Assembly (NCBI RefSeq): GCF_030159795.1
Contig: NZ_BSND01000005.1
Location: 620,001-684,000, forward strand
Reading direction: 5' to 3'
Origin: Methylophaga thalassica
Lineage (GTDB): Bacteria; Pseudomonadota; Gammaproteobacteria; Nitrosococcales; Methylophagaceae
Length of the DNA: 64,000 nt
The position numbers and the translations under genes are program-made. The notes beneath the pieces were generated by a model, which did no database searches, was not told the DNA's origin, and worked only from the letters and a program-made list of their open reading frames with translations. The number at the start of each line of letters is the position of its first letter. The stretch's first letter is position 1. Of the stretch, positions 46,831 to 55,913 are shown in pieces.

Positions 46831-46868
46831 AGTATAAATTCATTTAAATCTAAATGCAAATCATTCTT
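46831..46868 (-). promoter_or_regulatory. Promoter with Fur-box-like operator before the small-protein operon
   Basis: On the minus strand TTGCAT (46859-46854), 17 bases and TATACT (46836-46831) form a promoter. The 19-mer at 46850-46868 matches the Fur consensus at 12 of 19 positions, including the central AAT-ATCATT core, and covers the -35 box. Confidence 0.55.
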
Positions 46869-46900
46869 ATTTAAAGAATGTAAAGTTTCGGTAAAAGTCT

Positions 46901-47422
46901 TTAAGGAGAATAAGACCCTGTACCGTAGTAACCGTAGCCTACAAAGGGCCAGTCATGTTTAGGGTTGTATGGCAGACCTGAAACAGGATTATTTGCCGGC
47001 CAACGCTGTTCTTTGCTCTGCTGAATAACCGGTAAGGTAAGCTGCTTTTGATCTACAGTGATATTTTTCTGATCGACAACCTGCCCTAGCACTGTAATAA
47101 AACTATCTGTTTTATAAACTTCAGGATCGAGAAAGTTAGCACTACGAATAAAAAAACGACCTTCACTGTCACTACTTTCGTCTGGTCGGCCAACTCGGTT
47201 GAGCGGGAACTGAACGACCAAAATTTCTGATTGCTGCTCGCTATTTTCAACAGCAATAATTTTACCGCCCCATCGAACTGTTTTACCATGATATAAATTA
47301 ATATTGTCTGCTACCTGCTTAAGTGACAAGTCCCCCTCCGCAGGCGGTTGGATTTTGGGAGACATATAACTGCATGCTGTTAGCACAGCCAAAGCTAATA
47401 TGAGTATGCTGAAACGAATCAT
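46901..47422 (-). CDS. Slp family outer-membrane lipoprotein
   Basis: The 173-residue protein has a lipobox V-L-T-A-C (about Cys16) and the Slp pattern: N-I-N-L-Y-H-G-K-T-V-R-W-G-G near 40-53, I-L-V-V-Q-F-P-L and R-F-F-I-R-S-A-N-F-L-D-P-E-V-Y-K. Slp is a starvation- and stationary-phase-associated lipoprotein of unclear function. The ATG at 47422 follows AGGAGG at ideal distance and is clearly preferred over 47440. The Tyr/Gly-rich tail (G-Y-G-Y-Y-G-T-G) is an addition. Confidence 0.9.
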   Translation of the reverse strand: MIRFSILILALAVLTACSYMSPKIQPPAEGDLSLKQVADNINLYHGKTVRWGGKIIAVENSEQQSEILVVQFPLNRVGRPDESSDSEGRFFIRSANFLDPEVYKTDSFITVLGQVVDQKNITVDQKQLTLPVIQQSKEQRWPANNPVSGLPYNPKHDWPFVGYGYYGTGSYSP

Positions 47423-47473
47423 TGGCAAACCTCCTGTCATATACCTTAGTAGTTAATGAGTTTATATAAGTCG

Positions 47474-48391
47474 TTATTTGTTTTTTCTATTCTTTTTTCG
47501 CTCAGCCTTTTTTGCTGCTTTTTCTTCTCGGACAATCAAAACCTGTTGCCATTCTGCTTCTATCATTTGAGGTGTCTCCCAGGTGATCCTTCCCAGCATG
47601 CCTGCTCTGATCTCAGTCAGAATGATCTTAGCAGTACGATCCAAATCTACCTTACCACCAGACCTCAGACAGCCCCGTTTGATTCCAATAGCTTCCATAT
47701 TCTCCAGCGGATATTCAGTTAAAGTATCCAGACCGAAGCGTTGTTTTAACTGTTCCGGATAGGCCTGCATCAAATACTCGATGGCATATAAGGCAATATC
47801 ATCATTATCAATTGCTGTTTCTTTGATTGCGCCAGTCACGGCTAGACGATAACCACCATGAGGGTTTTCAAGATTTGGCCATAACACGCCAGGGGTATCA
47901 TGCAAGACAACACCTTGTTCTAGTCTGATGCGTTGTTGCATTTTGGTAATTGCCGGTTCATTACCTGTTTTGGCTATTTGGCGACCGGCAAGACTGTTAA
48001 TCAATGTGGACTTTCCAACATTCGGAATGCCCATAATCATCGTGTTAATCGGTCTTCCCGCTTCTGCTTTGGCAGGTACCATTTTTCTACACAGTGTCAG
48101 TAAATCAGCGATACCTTCCTGTTGCTGAGCCACCATAGTCAGCGTTTTCGTATGATTTTCCTGCTCAAAATACTGCTGCCAACGCTCTGTGATTGTTACA
48201 TCAGCCAGATCATATTTATTCAGCAACTTGATACAAGGTTTGTCTTTGCGAATCTCTGCCAGCATAGGATTCTGGCTGCTGAAGGGAATTCGGGCATCCA
48301 GCACTTCAATAATCAGATCCACCTGCGGCAAGATCTCTCTCATTTCTTTGCTGGCTTTATGCATATGGCCGGGATACCACTGAATTGCCAT
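47474..48391 (-). CDS. ylqF: Ribosome biogenesis GTPase YlqF/RbgA
   Basis: The 305-residue circularly permuted GTPase has G4 (N-K-Y-D, about 58-61) before G1 (G-I-P-N-V-G-K-S-T, about 121-129) and G3 (D-T-P-G, about 170). The N-terminal W-Y-P-G-H-M-x-K-A segment is characteristic. In Bacillus RbgA matures the 50S subunit. The ATG at 48391 follows AAGGA and fits the family start. A Lys/Arg-rich tail ends the protein. It is divergent from efpL. Confidence 0.93.
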   Translation of the reverse strand: MAIQWYPGHMHKASKEMREILPQVDLIIEVLDARIPFSSQNPMLAEIRKDKPCIKLLNKYDLADVTITERWQQYFEQENHTKTLTMVAQQQEGIADLLTLCRKMVPAKAEAGRPINTMIMGIPNVGKSTLINSLAGRQIAKTGNEPAITKMQQRIRLEQGVVLHDTPGVLWPNLENPHGGYRLAVTGAIKETAIDNDDIALYAIEYLMQAYPEQLKQRFGLDTLTEYPLENMEAIGIKRGCLRSGGKVDLDRTAKIILTEIRAGMLGRITWETPQMIEAEWQQVLIVREEKAAKKAERKKNRKNK

Positions 48392-48510
48392 TAACGTTCC
48401 TTTTTCACTACGATAGATATTGGATAACATTCTAACGCAAAGCCGTATTAACACCGATCAGCTTTACTCATTGCTAGATGGCAATTGGTTCCGCTAAGGT
48501 CTCGGTAACG

Positions 48511-48516
48511 TATAAT
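48511..48516 (+). promoter_or_regulatory. Probable -10 box for efpL
   Basis: TATAAT lies 32 bases before the start codon. TTGGTT at 48485-48490 would be 20 bases upstream, too far for a standard -35, so only the -10 box is offered. Confidence 0.35.
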
Positions 48517-48548
48517 GCGGAACTTTCTATGAGAATCGGAACAAGAGT

Positions 48549-49115
48549 ATGCCCAAGGCAAGTGATCTTAAACGTGGAATGGTAGTAGAAGTACATGATG
48601 AGCCCTATGTCGTTAAAGATATTGATATTCGTAACCCATCTTCGCGTGGCGCATCGACACTATATAAAGTTCGTTTTAACCATCTTAAAACGAAACAAAA
48701 ACGTGATGAATCCTTCAAAGGCGAAGACTTTCTTAAAGAGGTCGACTGTGAACGCCAGTTAGTCCAATTTTCCTATCAGGATGGCGACAGCTACATCTTT
48801 ATGAACAATGAAACCTTTGAGCAATACGCTATCAATGCTGCTGATATTGAAGACGCGCTGGGCTATATCCATGATGGTCTGGATAATATCGTCGCTGTTT
48901 TATTACAACAACAACTTGTGGCTATAGAGTTGCCAGCCGCGGTTTCTTTGACTATTGTCGATACATCGCCGGGGATAAAAGGCGCTACGGCAGCGGCTCG
49001 CACAAAACCAGCAACCTTATCGACGGGCTTAGAAGTACAAGTCCCAGAATATATCGAAAATGGAGAAGTCATTAGGGTCAACACCGACACAGGTAAATTT
49101 ATGTCGAGAGCCTAA
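48549..49115 (+). CDS. efpL: Elongation factor P-like protein EfpL (YeiP)
   Basis: EfpL is a paralogue of EF-P that relieves ribosome stalling. The 188-residue protein has the three-domain EF-P layout and closely resembles E. coli YeiP in wording: D-I-D-I-x-x-P-S-x-R-G-A-S-T-L-Y-K with Arg33 at the tip where EF-P has its modified Lys or Arg, and the C-terminal P-G-I-K-G-A-T-A-A-A-R-x-K-P-A-T-L-S-T-G block. A separate efp gene is expected elsewhere. Confidence 0.94.
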   Translation: MPKASDLKRGMVVEVHDEPYVVKDIDIRNPSSRGASTLYKVRFNHLKTKQKRDESFKGEDFLKEVDCERQLVQFSYQDGDSYIFMNNETFEQYAINAADIEDALGYIHDGLDNIVAVLLQQQLVAIELPAAVSLTIVDTSPGIKGATAAARTKPATLSTGLEVQVPEYIENGEVIRVNTDTGKFMSRA

Positions 49116-49124
49116 AACGATCGT

Positions 49125-49499
49125 ATGAAGACACGTATCAAACATCTTGTTTTAATTTGCTTAGGCTGGATGTTTGTCGCCTTGGGCATCATTGGTGTCA
49201 TCCTGCCGTTGATGCCAACAACGATTTTTCTGATATTAGCCTTGGCGAGTTTTGCCGAAAGCTCTCCCCGGTTTCATCAAATGTTGCTCAATCACAAATG
49301 GTTCGGACCACCACTAAGGCAATGGCAGCAAACACATAGCATGCGCCGGGATATTAAAAAGAAAGCCTATTTAATCATCATTATGTCATTTGCTATTTCA
49401 ATTGCTGCCGTTTGGGGCCGACTTTGGTTACAAGTCATGTTATTTACTATTGGACTCATTCTGTTAGCCTGTTTGTCTCGTGTAAAGGAATCAGACTAA
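49125..49499 (+). CDS. ybaN: DUF454 (YbaN-like) inner-membrane protein
   Basis: The 124-residue protein has a membrane hairpin near the N terminus (G-x-x-F-V-A-L-G-I-I-G-V-I-L-P-L-M-P-T-T-I-F-L in pieces across residues 15-40) and two more helices near the end, with S-S-P-R-F-H-x-x-L-x-x-H near 48. These are marks of DUF454, whose role is unknown. It follows efpL by nine bases and precedes the nitroreductase by four, so the three may form an operon. Confidence 0.88.
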   Translation: MKTRIKHLVLICLGWMFVALGIIGVILPLMPTTIFLILALASFAESSPRFHQMLLNHKWFGPPLRQWQQTHSMRRDIKKKAYLIIIMSFAISIAAVWGRLWLQVMLFTIGLILLACLSRVKESD

Positions 49500-49503
49500 G
49501 CAG

Positions 49504-50172
49504 ATGAATACGATTGAAGCCATGCAAAAACGCCATTCTGTGCGTCATTTTTTAGATAAAGAAGTGAGTCAGCAAGATCTAATGACTCTTCTGGAGGCTG
49601 CTAGACACAGTCCTTCCGGCTCAAATACACAGCCTTGGAAAGTGGCTGTCGTCAGAGGAAAAGCAAAACAGCGTCTGGCTGATGCGATGGTTTCTGCATT
49701 TGAACAAGGTGAAACAACCGCCCCAGCCTATCAGTACTACCCCAACCCAATGCCTTCTCCCTATAATGACAGACGCAAAGCTTGTGGTTTAAAGCTTTAT
49801 CAAACGCTAAACATTGCCCGTGACGATAAAGCAGGGCAACGCGCGCAATGGGCAGCCAATTACCGTTCCTTTGATGCGCCGGTGATGCTGTTTTTCTGGA
49901 TGGATGGCATCATGCAAACCGGTTCATATATGGACATGGGTATGTTCATGCAATCAGTGATGCTGGCTGCGGTCGATTGTGGCTTGGCAACCTGCCCTCA
50001 GGCAGCATTAGCGCAATATCCCAATGTTGTGAAAGAACACTTATCTTTACCAAAGGATGCCATCATTCTTTCGGGCATGGCGCTGGGTTATGAAGACACT
50101 GAAGCTCAGGTGAATCAGTTTAGAACTGAACGTGAGACAGTAGAAAATTTCACTCAATTTTATGATGAATAA
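49504..50172 (+). CDS. Nitroreductase family FMN oxidoreductase
   Basis: The 222-residue protein has the nitroreductase FMN-binding pattern R-H-S-V-R-H-F near residue 10, A-R-H-S-P-S-G-S-N-T-Q-P-W near 33-45, and a G-L-A-T-C-P-Q segment near 160. It probably reduces nitro compounds or quinones with NAD(P)H, but the physiological substrate is not evident. hopJ starts immediately after. Confidence 0.9.
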   Translation: MNTIEAMQKRHSVRHFLDKEVSQQDLMTLLEAARHSPSGSNTQPWKVAVVRGKAKQRLADAMVSAFEQGETTAPAYQYYPNPMPSPYNDRRKACGLKLYQTLNIARDDKAGQRAQWAANYRSFDAPVMLFFWMDGIMQTGSYMDMGMFMQSVMLAAVDCGLATCPQAALAQYPNVVKEHLSLPKDAIILSGMALGYEDTEAQVNQFRTERETVENFTQFYDE

Positions 50173-50182
50173 TGGAGATAAA

Positions 50183-50527
50183 ATGGAATTGCAGGATTTT
50201 TTAACGCAATTAAAAACACACCCTGAAAACATACAGTTTGATGACACTATGTCAGTCATTGAAGCTAATTATGTATTTACTCCTACCGCATTTAAAAACG
50301 GTGGTACCACCAATGAAGCCGGCCAAAATAATGGCTCATGCAAAATTCTTGGCTTTGGCAAAATACATGCACTTAGTGTTGACGAAACCCTAGCCTGCTT
50401 TGGTCAGTATTATCGGGATGATGTGTTAGCCAATCCACACGGGGACGATCACCAAAATATTCGCCACTTTATGAAAACCGGTTGGGATGGCGTGCAATTT
50501 GAGGGTGGACCACTAACAGCACGCTAG
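50183..50527 (+). CDS. HopJ family protein
   Basis: The 114-residue protein has the HopJ pattern: F-D-D-T-M-x-V-I-E-x-x-Y-x-F-T-P-T-A-F-x-N-G near 20-42 and G-S-C-K-I-L-G-F-G near 53. The name derives from a Pseudomonas type III effector, but homologues in non-pathogens such as this are common, and no secretion genes are nearby. GGAG five bases before ATG 50183 sets the start. Confidence 0.88.
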   Translation: MELQDFLTQLKTHPENIQFDDTMSVIEANYVFTPTAFKNGGTTNEAGQNNGSCKILGFGKIHALSVDETLACFGQYYRDDVLANPHGDDHQNIRHFMKTGWDGVQFEGGPLTAR

Positions 50528-50551
50528 TCTGTTGATTCATATATCAAATAA

Positions 50552-50578
50552 AAAAGGGAGCAGATGCTCCCTTTTTTT
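50552..50578. terminator. Bidirectional terminator between hopJ and the large dehydrogenase
   Basis: GGGAGC, loop AGAT and GCTCCC (50556-50571) are flanked by A and T runs, placed between converging genes. Confidence 0.9.
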
Positions 50579-50599
50579 ACAGTATTTTCTGCGATTAAC

Positions 50600-53500
50600 T
50601 TAGAGTAATACGCGTTCAATACCACCTTGCTTAACACTATCGATGAAGTCTTTATGCCAGTTATCCCCTTTCAGGTGTTTGGCAATTTCAACCACAATAT
50701 AGTCGGTATCAATACCCGTATCTTCACTGTAGCGGCTCAGGCCTTGTTGACAGGCTGGGCATGACGTCAACATTTTCACATTGCCATTTTTCGCCTTATC
50801 CTGCCCGGTCAGTTCCTGAATCCCCTTAGTAATTTCCTCTTCCTTACGAAAACGCACCTGCGTCGCAATATCTGGACGCGCCACAGCGAACGAACCGGCT
50901 TCACCACAGCAACGATCATTTAATGCTACTTCCTGTCCCATTAAAGTACTGGCCACAGAGGTCGGCTGATACGTTTTCATAGGTGTGTGACATGGGTCAT
51001 GATACATATACTGAACCCCTTCCACGCCTTCCAGCTTGACACCTTTTTCCATCAGATACTCATGAATATCCAACAGGCGGCAGCCAGGGAAGATCGCCTC
51101 AAACTGATACTTCAGCAACTGATCCATACAGGTACCGCATGAGACAATGACGGTTTTGATATCCATGTAATTCAGCGTATTCGCTAAGCGATGGAATAAC
51201 ACCTGATTAGATGTCGAAATCGATGTGGCTTTTTCCTTATCCCCTGTTGATGCTTGTGGGTAACCACAACACAGATAGCCAGGGGGCAGCACAGTTTCAG
51301 TGCCCACTTCATACAACATGGCTAAGGTCGCCAAACCTACCTGGCTGAACAAACGCTCAGAACCACAACCCGGGAAGTAGAAAACGGCATCTGATTCATC
51401 ATTGACCTTTTTCGGATCACGTAGAATCGGAATCATTTTCTCATCTTCAACACCCAACATGGCACGTGTAGTTTGCGTCGGCAAACCTGTTGGCATTGGC
51501 TTTTTCATGAAATGAACGACTTGCTCACGAATCGGCGTTTTACCGGTCGTAGGCAGGGGACGTTTTTTCTTACTGCCTAATAAGCCTAGTGTTTTAGCAA
51601 CACCATGCGCCATTTTCTGAGCCTGATACCCCCACTCAATCATGGTTTTACGCATAATTTTCACTGTCAGAGGATCGGTCGCATTCAGGTAGGCCATCGA
51701 TGTCCAGGTGCCAATATTTGGACGACGCTTGCCTTGTTTCTTCAGCACTTCACGTAGTTTGATACTGACATCACCAAAGTCGATATTGACCGGGCAAGGA
51801 TTCAGACAGCGGTGACATACCGTGCAGTGATCCGCCACATCATTCATCTCTTCAAAGTGACGAACTGAAATGCCACGGCGCGTTTGTTCTTCGTACAAGA
51901 AAGCTTCAATAATCAAGCCTGTACCAAGAATTTTATTCCGTGGTGAGTATAGTAAGTTGGCACGAGGCACATGAGTTGTACACTCAGGCTTACACTTACC
52001 ACATCTCAGACAGTCTTTGATGTCATTGTTGATGTCACCCAGATCACTTTGTTCAAGAATCAACGCTTCCTGCTCTAACAGGCGTAATGACGGTGTATAA
52101 GCATTGTCCAGACCAGAACCGGCTAATAACTTACCGGCATTGAAATGACCATTGGGATCCACTTTCTGTTTGTACCCGGCAAAGGCATCAATGGTAGCTT
52201 TGTCCAGATATTGCATCTTGGTCAGACCAATACCATGTTCACCGGAAATAACACCACCCAGGCGCCCAGCTAATGCCATCACTTCATCGACAATGCCTTC
52301 AGCATCATGCATCATTTCGTAGTCATTAGAATTGACTGGAATGTTCGTGTGAACATTACCATCACCGGCATGCATGTGGGTGGCGACAAACAAACGACCT
52401 GAACGGTTTTCTTTATGAATACTGTCCAGCTTATTACGTAAAACACTCAGCGCTTGCCCTTGGAATAACTCTTTTAAGGGTTTTTCCATTTCTTCACGAT
52501 ACGAAATACGTAAGTCACGACGCTGTAGTACATTAAATAACGTATCACCGTCGAGGATATTGGCTGTAGCAGTATCAGACAGCAGGTCGGCTAAATCTTT
52601 AGCAGGTTTGTCCAGGCTGTCTAAAATTTTCTGCCAGCGTGCCATGACCACATCGACATGACGGCATGCGGCTTCGTTTTTAGAATTGACGATGGCATCG
52701 TTTTCAACACTATCACTCAAATCTTTATTGCCACACTCTTTCAGTTCTTTTGGATTAGAACTCAAATAGGTTTTCACTGCTTTCGCTGTTTTTAGCTTAT
52801 TGCGTGTGGACTGAACAATGTTAATACGTTCAATACCATCGTTATATTCAGATAAACGATCCAGAGGAATAACGACGTCTTCATTAATCTTAAACGCATT
52901 GGTATGTCTGGCAATCGCCGCTGTCCGAGAACGATCGGCCCAGAAACGTTTGCGCGCTTCAGGGCTGACAGCCACAAAGCCTTCACCATCACGCGCATTG
53001 GCAAGACGAACCACTTCAGAGCAGGCTTCTGCTACCGCATCCTCATCATCCCCTACCACATCAATAAGCAAGACCATCTTCGGCGCCACTGAACGCGGCG
53101 CTTTGGTTGAGTAGTCAACTGCTTTTACATAGCGCTCATCAAGATGTTCCATCCCGGCCAGTAACACGTTTTTGTTATTGTCCAGGTAATCTTTGGTCTC
53201 TACGATAGCCGGTACGGCTTTACTTAAGTCATTACCGAAAAACTCAAGACAGACCGTACGGATATAGTCAGGCATACGATGCAGAACAAAAACAGAAGAC
53301 GTGATCAAACCATCACAGCCTTCTTTTTGTATGCCCGGCAAACCACCGAGGAATTTGTTTGTCACGTCTTTCCCTAAGCCAATCTTACGTAGTTCTTTGG
53401 CAGGTATTCTCATGACTTCTGGCTCACCAATAACGGTTTTACCATCAGCTTCAAAGCGCGTTATTTTAAACTCGGCATACTCAATATCATGAATTTTGCT

Positions 53501-54457
53501 CAGGTTATGGTTTAACCGTTCCACTTCCATCCAGGTGGCATCCGGCGTCACCATTCTCCATGACAGCAGATTATCTAGTGCCGTACCCCACATCACGGCT
53601 TTTTTACCACCGGCATTCATCGCCACATTACCACCGATGGTGGATGCATCTTGTGAGGTTGGATCCACAGCAAACACTAAACCATTACGATCAGCTAAGT
53701 CAGAAACACGGCGTGTAACAACGCCGGCCTCAGCTCGAACGGTAGGCACTTTTTCATCACGACCAGGAATATGGCGATAAATAACTTCCCCCAGGCCTTC
53801 CAGTTTTTCAGTGTTAACCACCACACTTTCAGCCGTGAGCGGAATAGCGCCACCGGTATAACCAGTACCACCACCACGAGGAATAACTGTTAATCCCAAG
53901 TCGATACAGGCAGCAATAATTTTTGCCATTTCTTCTTCAGAGTCTGGCGTCACAACCGCTAGTGGGTATTCAACACGCCAGTCAGTGGCATCAGTTACAT
54001 GTGAGACACGGGCCAGACCATCAAACTGGATATTGTGTTTTTTTGTCGTTTTGGATAAACGACGCATCACCATCTTTCTACGTTCCGCGGTGCTCAATAA
54101 ATTACGTTCAAACCGCTCTACTGCTTGACGCGCACTTTTCTCCAATTGCAGAGCAAGGTCATTATTATTCTCTTCCGCGCGGATACGAATTTGATCCAGT
54201 CGATGATGCAAAGCATGACGAAGCGAGCCCCAACGCTTTTGGTTTTCGACTAAATCGTCCTGAATAAATGGGTTACGTTGGATAACCCACATATCTCCTA
54301 GAACTTCAAACAGCATTTTTGCTGAGCGGCCAGTTTTGCGTTGCTCACGGAGTTGCTGCAAAACCTCCCACATTGGTTCCCCTAGGAAACGAATGACGAT
54401 TTCACGATCAGAAAATGAGGTATAGTTGTACGGAATCTCGCGAATTCGGTTAGACAT
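50600..54457 (-). CDS. Very large FAD and iron-sulfur dehydrogenase with DUF3683 N terminus
   Basis: This 1285-residue protein fuses a DUF3683 N-terminal region (about 1-160), an FAD-binding PCMH domain (P-R-G-G-G-T-G-Y-T-G-G near 190), an FAD-linked oxidase C-terminal domain (H-x-H-A-G-D-G-N-V-H-T-N near 690), two 4Fe-4S motifs (C-L-R-C-G-K-C-K-P-E-C near 815; C-x-x-C-H-R-C-L-N-P-C-P near 876) and two CCG domains (C-C-G-Y-P near 1063, C-C-G-E-A-G near 1183). The layout resembles glycolate oxidase or D-lactate dehydrogenase joined in one chain, so a D-2-hydroxyacid is the likely substrate. The start at 54457 gives M-S-N-R-I-R-E-I-P-Y-N; the upstream frame to 54541 lacks support. Confidence 0.9.
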   Translation of the reverse strand: MSNRIREIPYNYTSFSDREIVIRFLGEPMWEVLQQLREQRKTGRSAKMLFEVLGDMWVIQRNPFIQDDLVENQKRWGSLRHALHHRLDQIRIRAEENNNDLALQLEKSARQAVERFERNLLSTAERRKMVMRRLSKTTKKHNIQFDGLARVSHVTDATDWRVEYPLAVVTPDSEEEMAKIIAACIDLGLTVIPRGGGTGYTGGAIPLTAESVVVNTEKLEGLGEVIYRHIPGRDEKVPTVRAEAGVVTRRVSDLADRNGLVFAVDPTSQDASTIGGNVAMNAGGKKAVMWGTALDNLLSWRMVTPDATWMEVERLNHNLSKIHDIEYAEFKITRFEADGKTVIGEPEVMRIPAKELRKIGLGKDVTNKFLGGLPGIQKEGCDGLITSSVFVLHRMPDYIRTVCLEFFGNDLSKAVPAIVETKDYLDNNKNVLLAGMEHLDERYVKAVDYSTKAPRSVAPKMVLLIDVVGDDEDAVAEACSEVVRLANARDGEGFVAVSPEARKRFWADRSRTAAIARHTNAFKINEDVVIPLDRLSEYNDGIERINIVQSTRNKLKTAKAVKTYLSSNPKELKECGNKDLSDSVENDAIVNSKNEAACRHVDVVMARWQKILDSLDKPAKDLADLLSDTATANILDGDTLFNVLQRRDLRISYREEMEKPLKELFQGQALSVLRNKLDSIHKENRSGRLFVATHMHAGDGNVHTNIPVNSNDYEMMHDAEGIVDEVMALAGRLGGVISGEHGIGLTKMQYLDKATIDAFAGYKQKVDPNGHFNAGKLLAGSGLDNAYTPSLRLLEQEALILEQSDLGDINNDIKDCLRCGKCKPECTTHVPRANLLYSPRNKILGTGLIIEAFLYEEQTRRGISVRHFEEMNDVADHCTVCHRCLNPCPVNIDFGDVSIKLREVLKKQGKRRPNIGTWTSMAYLNATDPLTVKIMRKTMIEWGYQAQKMAHGVAKTLGLLGSKKKRPLPTTGKTPIREQVVHFMKKPMPTGLPTQTTRAMLGVEDEKMIPILRDPKKVNDESDAVFYFPGCGSERLFSQVGLATLAMLYEVGTETVLPPGYLCCGYPQASTGDKEKATSISTSNQVLFHRLANTLNYMDIKTVIVSCGTCMDQLLKYQFEAIFPGCRLLDIHEYLMEKGVKLEGVEGVQYMYHDPCHTPMKTYQPTSVASTLMGQEVALNDRCCGEAGSFAVARPDIATQVRFRKEEEITKGIQELTGQDKAKNGNVKMLTSCPACQQGLSRYSEDTGIDTDYIVVEIAKHLKGDNWHKDFIDSVKQGGIERVLL

Positions 54458-54589
54458 GTTGACAGATAAGCCTCTTTCTAAAGTAAGAGTGATGTTTAAG
54501 AGCGGCAATTTTAACACGGGCGCGACTATAATATGACCCACATAAATTAAGCCTTTTATTAAATAAGCTTCTGGACGACTGTTTTTGCC

Positions 54590-55387
54590 ATGGATTTGTT
54601 ACATATTATCGCCTTAGCCTTATTACAAGGCCTGACTGAATTTTTACCTATTTCCAGCTCGGCTCACCTTATTTTATTACCTATTATTGCTGACTGGCAG
54701 GATCAAGGATTGGCCTTTGACGTTGCCGTTCACGTCGGAACATTAACTGCCGTTATTATCTATTTCCGTCGGACAATTCGGGCCTTGATAGTGGACTGGT
54801 TTAAGTCAGTTGCGCAAAAGCAGACTATCGGTGACAGTAAATTAGCTTGGGCAGTGCTGTTTGGCACTATTCCTGTCGGTTTAGCAGGTTTATTTTTAGG
54901 GGACCTGGTAGAAACAAGTTTCCGCAGTCCACTTGTCATTGCGACAACCACTATCGTTTTTGGCCTGTTATTGGGCTGGGCAGATTGGCAAGGTAAACGC
55001 ATTCGTAATGAAAATCGACTAAATTGGTTTGATGTACTTTTTATTGGCATTGCTCAGGCGATTGCGCTGATTCCAGGTACATCACGTTCAGGCATAACAA
55101 TTACTGCAGGTTTGATGTTGGGTCTAACACGAGAGGCTGCAGCTCGTTTTTCTTTTCTGTTATCAATTCCGGTCATTGTTCTCGCGGGTGGTTTAAAAAT
55201 TATTGAGCTTATCGAATCACAACTTGTGATAGACTGGTTTGCTTTATGTGCTGGCGCATTATTTTCTGCCGTTAGCGCCTATTTATGCATTTTCTTATTT
55301 CTAAAAATGCTTGATCGTATTGGGATGTGGCCATTCGTACTATATCGTCTGGTGCTTGGCGTATTATTGTTTTGGTTGTTTACTTAA
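54590..55387 (+). CDS. uppP: Undecaprenyl-diphosphate phosphatase UppP
   Basis: UppP (BacA) recycles the undecaprenyl carrier for cell-wall synthesis in the membrane. The 265-residue protein has about eight helices and the motifs E-F-L-P-I-S-S-S-A-H-L (about 17-27) and P-G-T-S-R-S-G (about 162-168), both needed for activity. It is divergent from the large dehydrogenase. Confidence 0.96.
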   Translation: MDLLHIIALALLQGLTEFLPISSSAHLILLPIIADWQDQGLAFDVAVHVGTLTAVIIYFRRTIRALIVDWFKSVAQKQTIGDSKLAWAVLFGTIPVGLAGLFLGDLVETSFRSPLVIATTTIVFGLLLGWADWQGKRIRNENRLNWFDVLFIGIAQAIALIPGTSRSGITITAGLMLGLTREAAARFSFLLSIPVIVLAGGLKIIELIESQLVIDWFALCAGALFSAVSAYLCIFLFLKMLDRIGMWPFVLYRLVLGVLLFWLFT

Positions 55388-55393
55388 ATAAGG

Positions 55394-55422
55394 TTGACAG
55401 CTTTTTCCTTAGTGCGTAATAT
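55394..55422 (+). promoter_or_regulatory. Sigma-70 promoter for rplM-rpsI
   Basis: A perfect TTGACA (55394-55399), a 17-base spacer and TAATAT (55417-55422) lie 51 bases before the rplM start, as expected for a strongly expressed ribosomal operon. Confidence 0.85.
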
Positions 55423-55472
55423 TCTCCCTCTTTATTTAGCCCGCCTGCGTAATTATCAGGAGCAACTCGCGG

Positions 55473-55901
55473 ATGAAAACCATAAGTGCAAAACCAGCAG
55501 AAGTTCGTCGTGACTGGTTCGTTATTGATGCTGACGGCAAAACATTAGGCCGTATGGCTACTGAAATCGCACGTCGTTTACGTGGAAAGCATAAAGCTAT
55601 CTACACACCACATGTCGACACTGGCGATTACATTGTTGTTATCAACGCTGAAAAACTGCGTGTAACTGGTAACAAAATGAAAGATAAAATTTATTATCAC
55701 CACACAGGTCATATCGGTGGTATCAAGTCTATCTCGCTGGAAAAACAACTCGACAAAGCACCTGAGCGTGTTATCCAGACGGCTGTCAAAGGTATGCTTC
55801 CTAAAAACCCGCTGGGTCGCGCGATGTTCGGCAAACTGAAAGTTTACGCTGGCGCAGAACACCCTCATACAGCTCAACAGCCTAAAGTGCTGGAAATCTA
55901 A
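55473..55901 (+). CDS. rplM: 50S ribosomal protein L13
   Basis: L13 is an early-assembly large-subunit protein. The 142-residue length and the wording are those of the family: W[15 protein letters not shown] near 16-31, D-Y-I-V-V-I-N-A near 50, and G-M-L-P-x-N-P-L-G-R near 108. AGGAG precedes the start. It is followed 12 bases later by rpsI, the standard pair. Confidence 0.98.
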   Translation: MKTISAKPAEVRRDWFVIDADGKTLGRMATEIARRLRGKHKAIYTPHVDTGDYIVVINAEKLRVTGNKMKDKIYYHHTGHIGGIKSISLEKQLDKAPERVIQTAVKGMLPKNPLGRAMFGKLKVYAGAEHPHTAQQPKVLEI

Positions 55902-55913
55902 TCGGATATTGTC

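Noticed and set aside
50183-50527. Type III secreted effector
   Set aside because: The HopJ name comes from one plant pathogen; there is no secretion system, chaperone or effector context here.
54458-54541. Twenty-eight extra N-terminal residues for the large dehydrogenase
   Set aside because: They lack a ribosome binding site and family resemblance, and would run up to the uppP promoter region; M-S-N-R-I-R-E-I-P-Y is the usual start.
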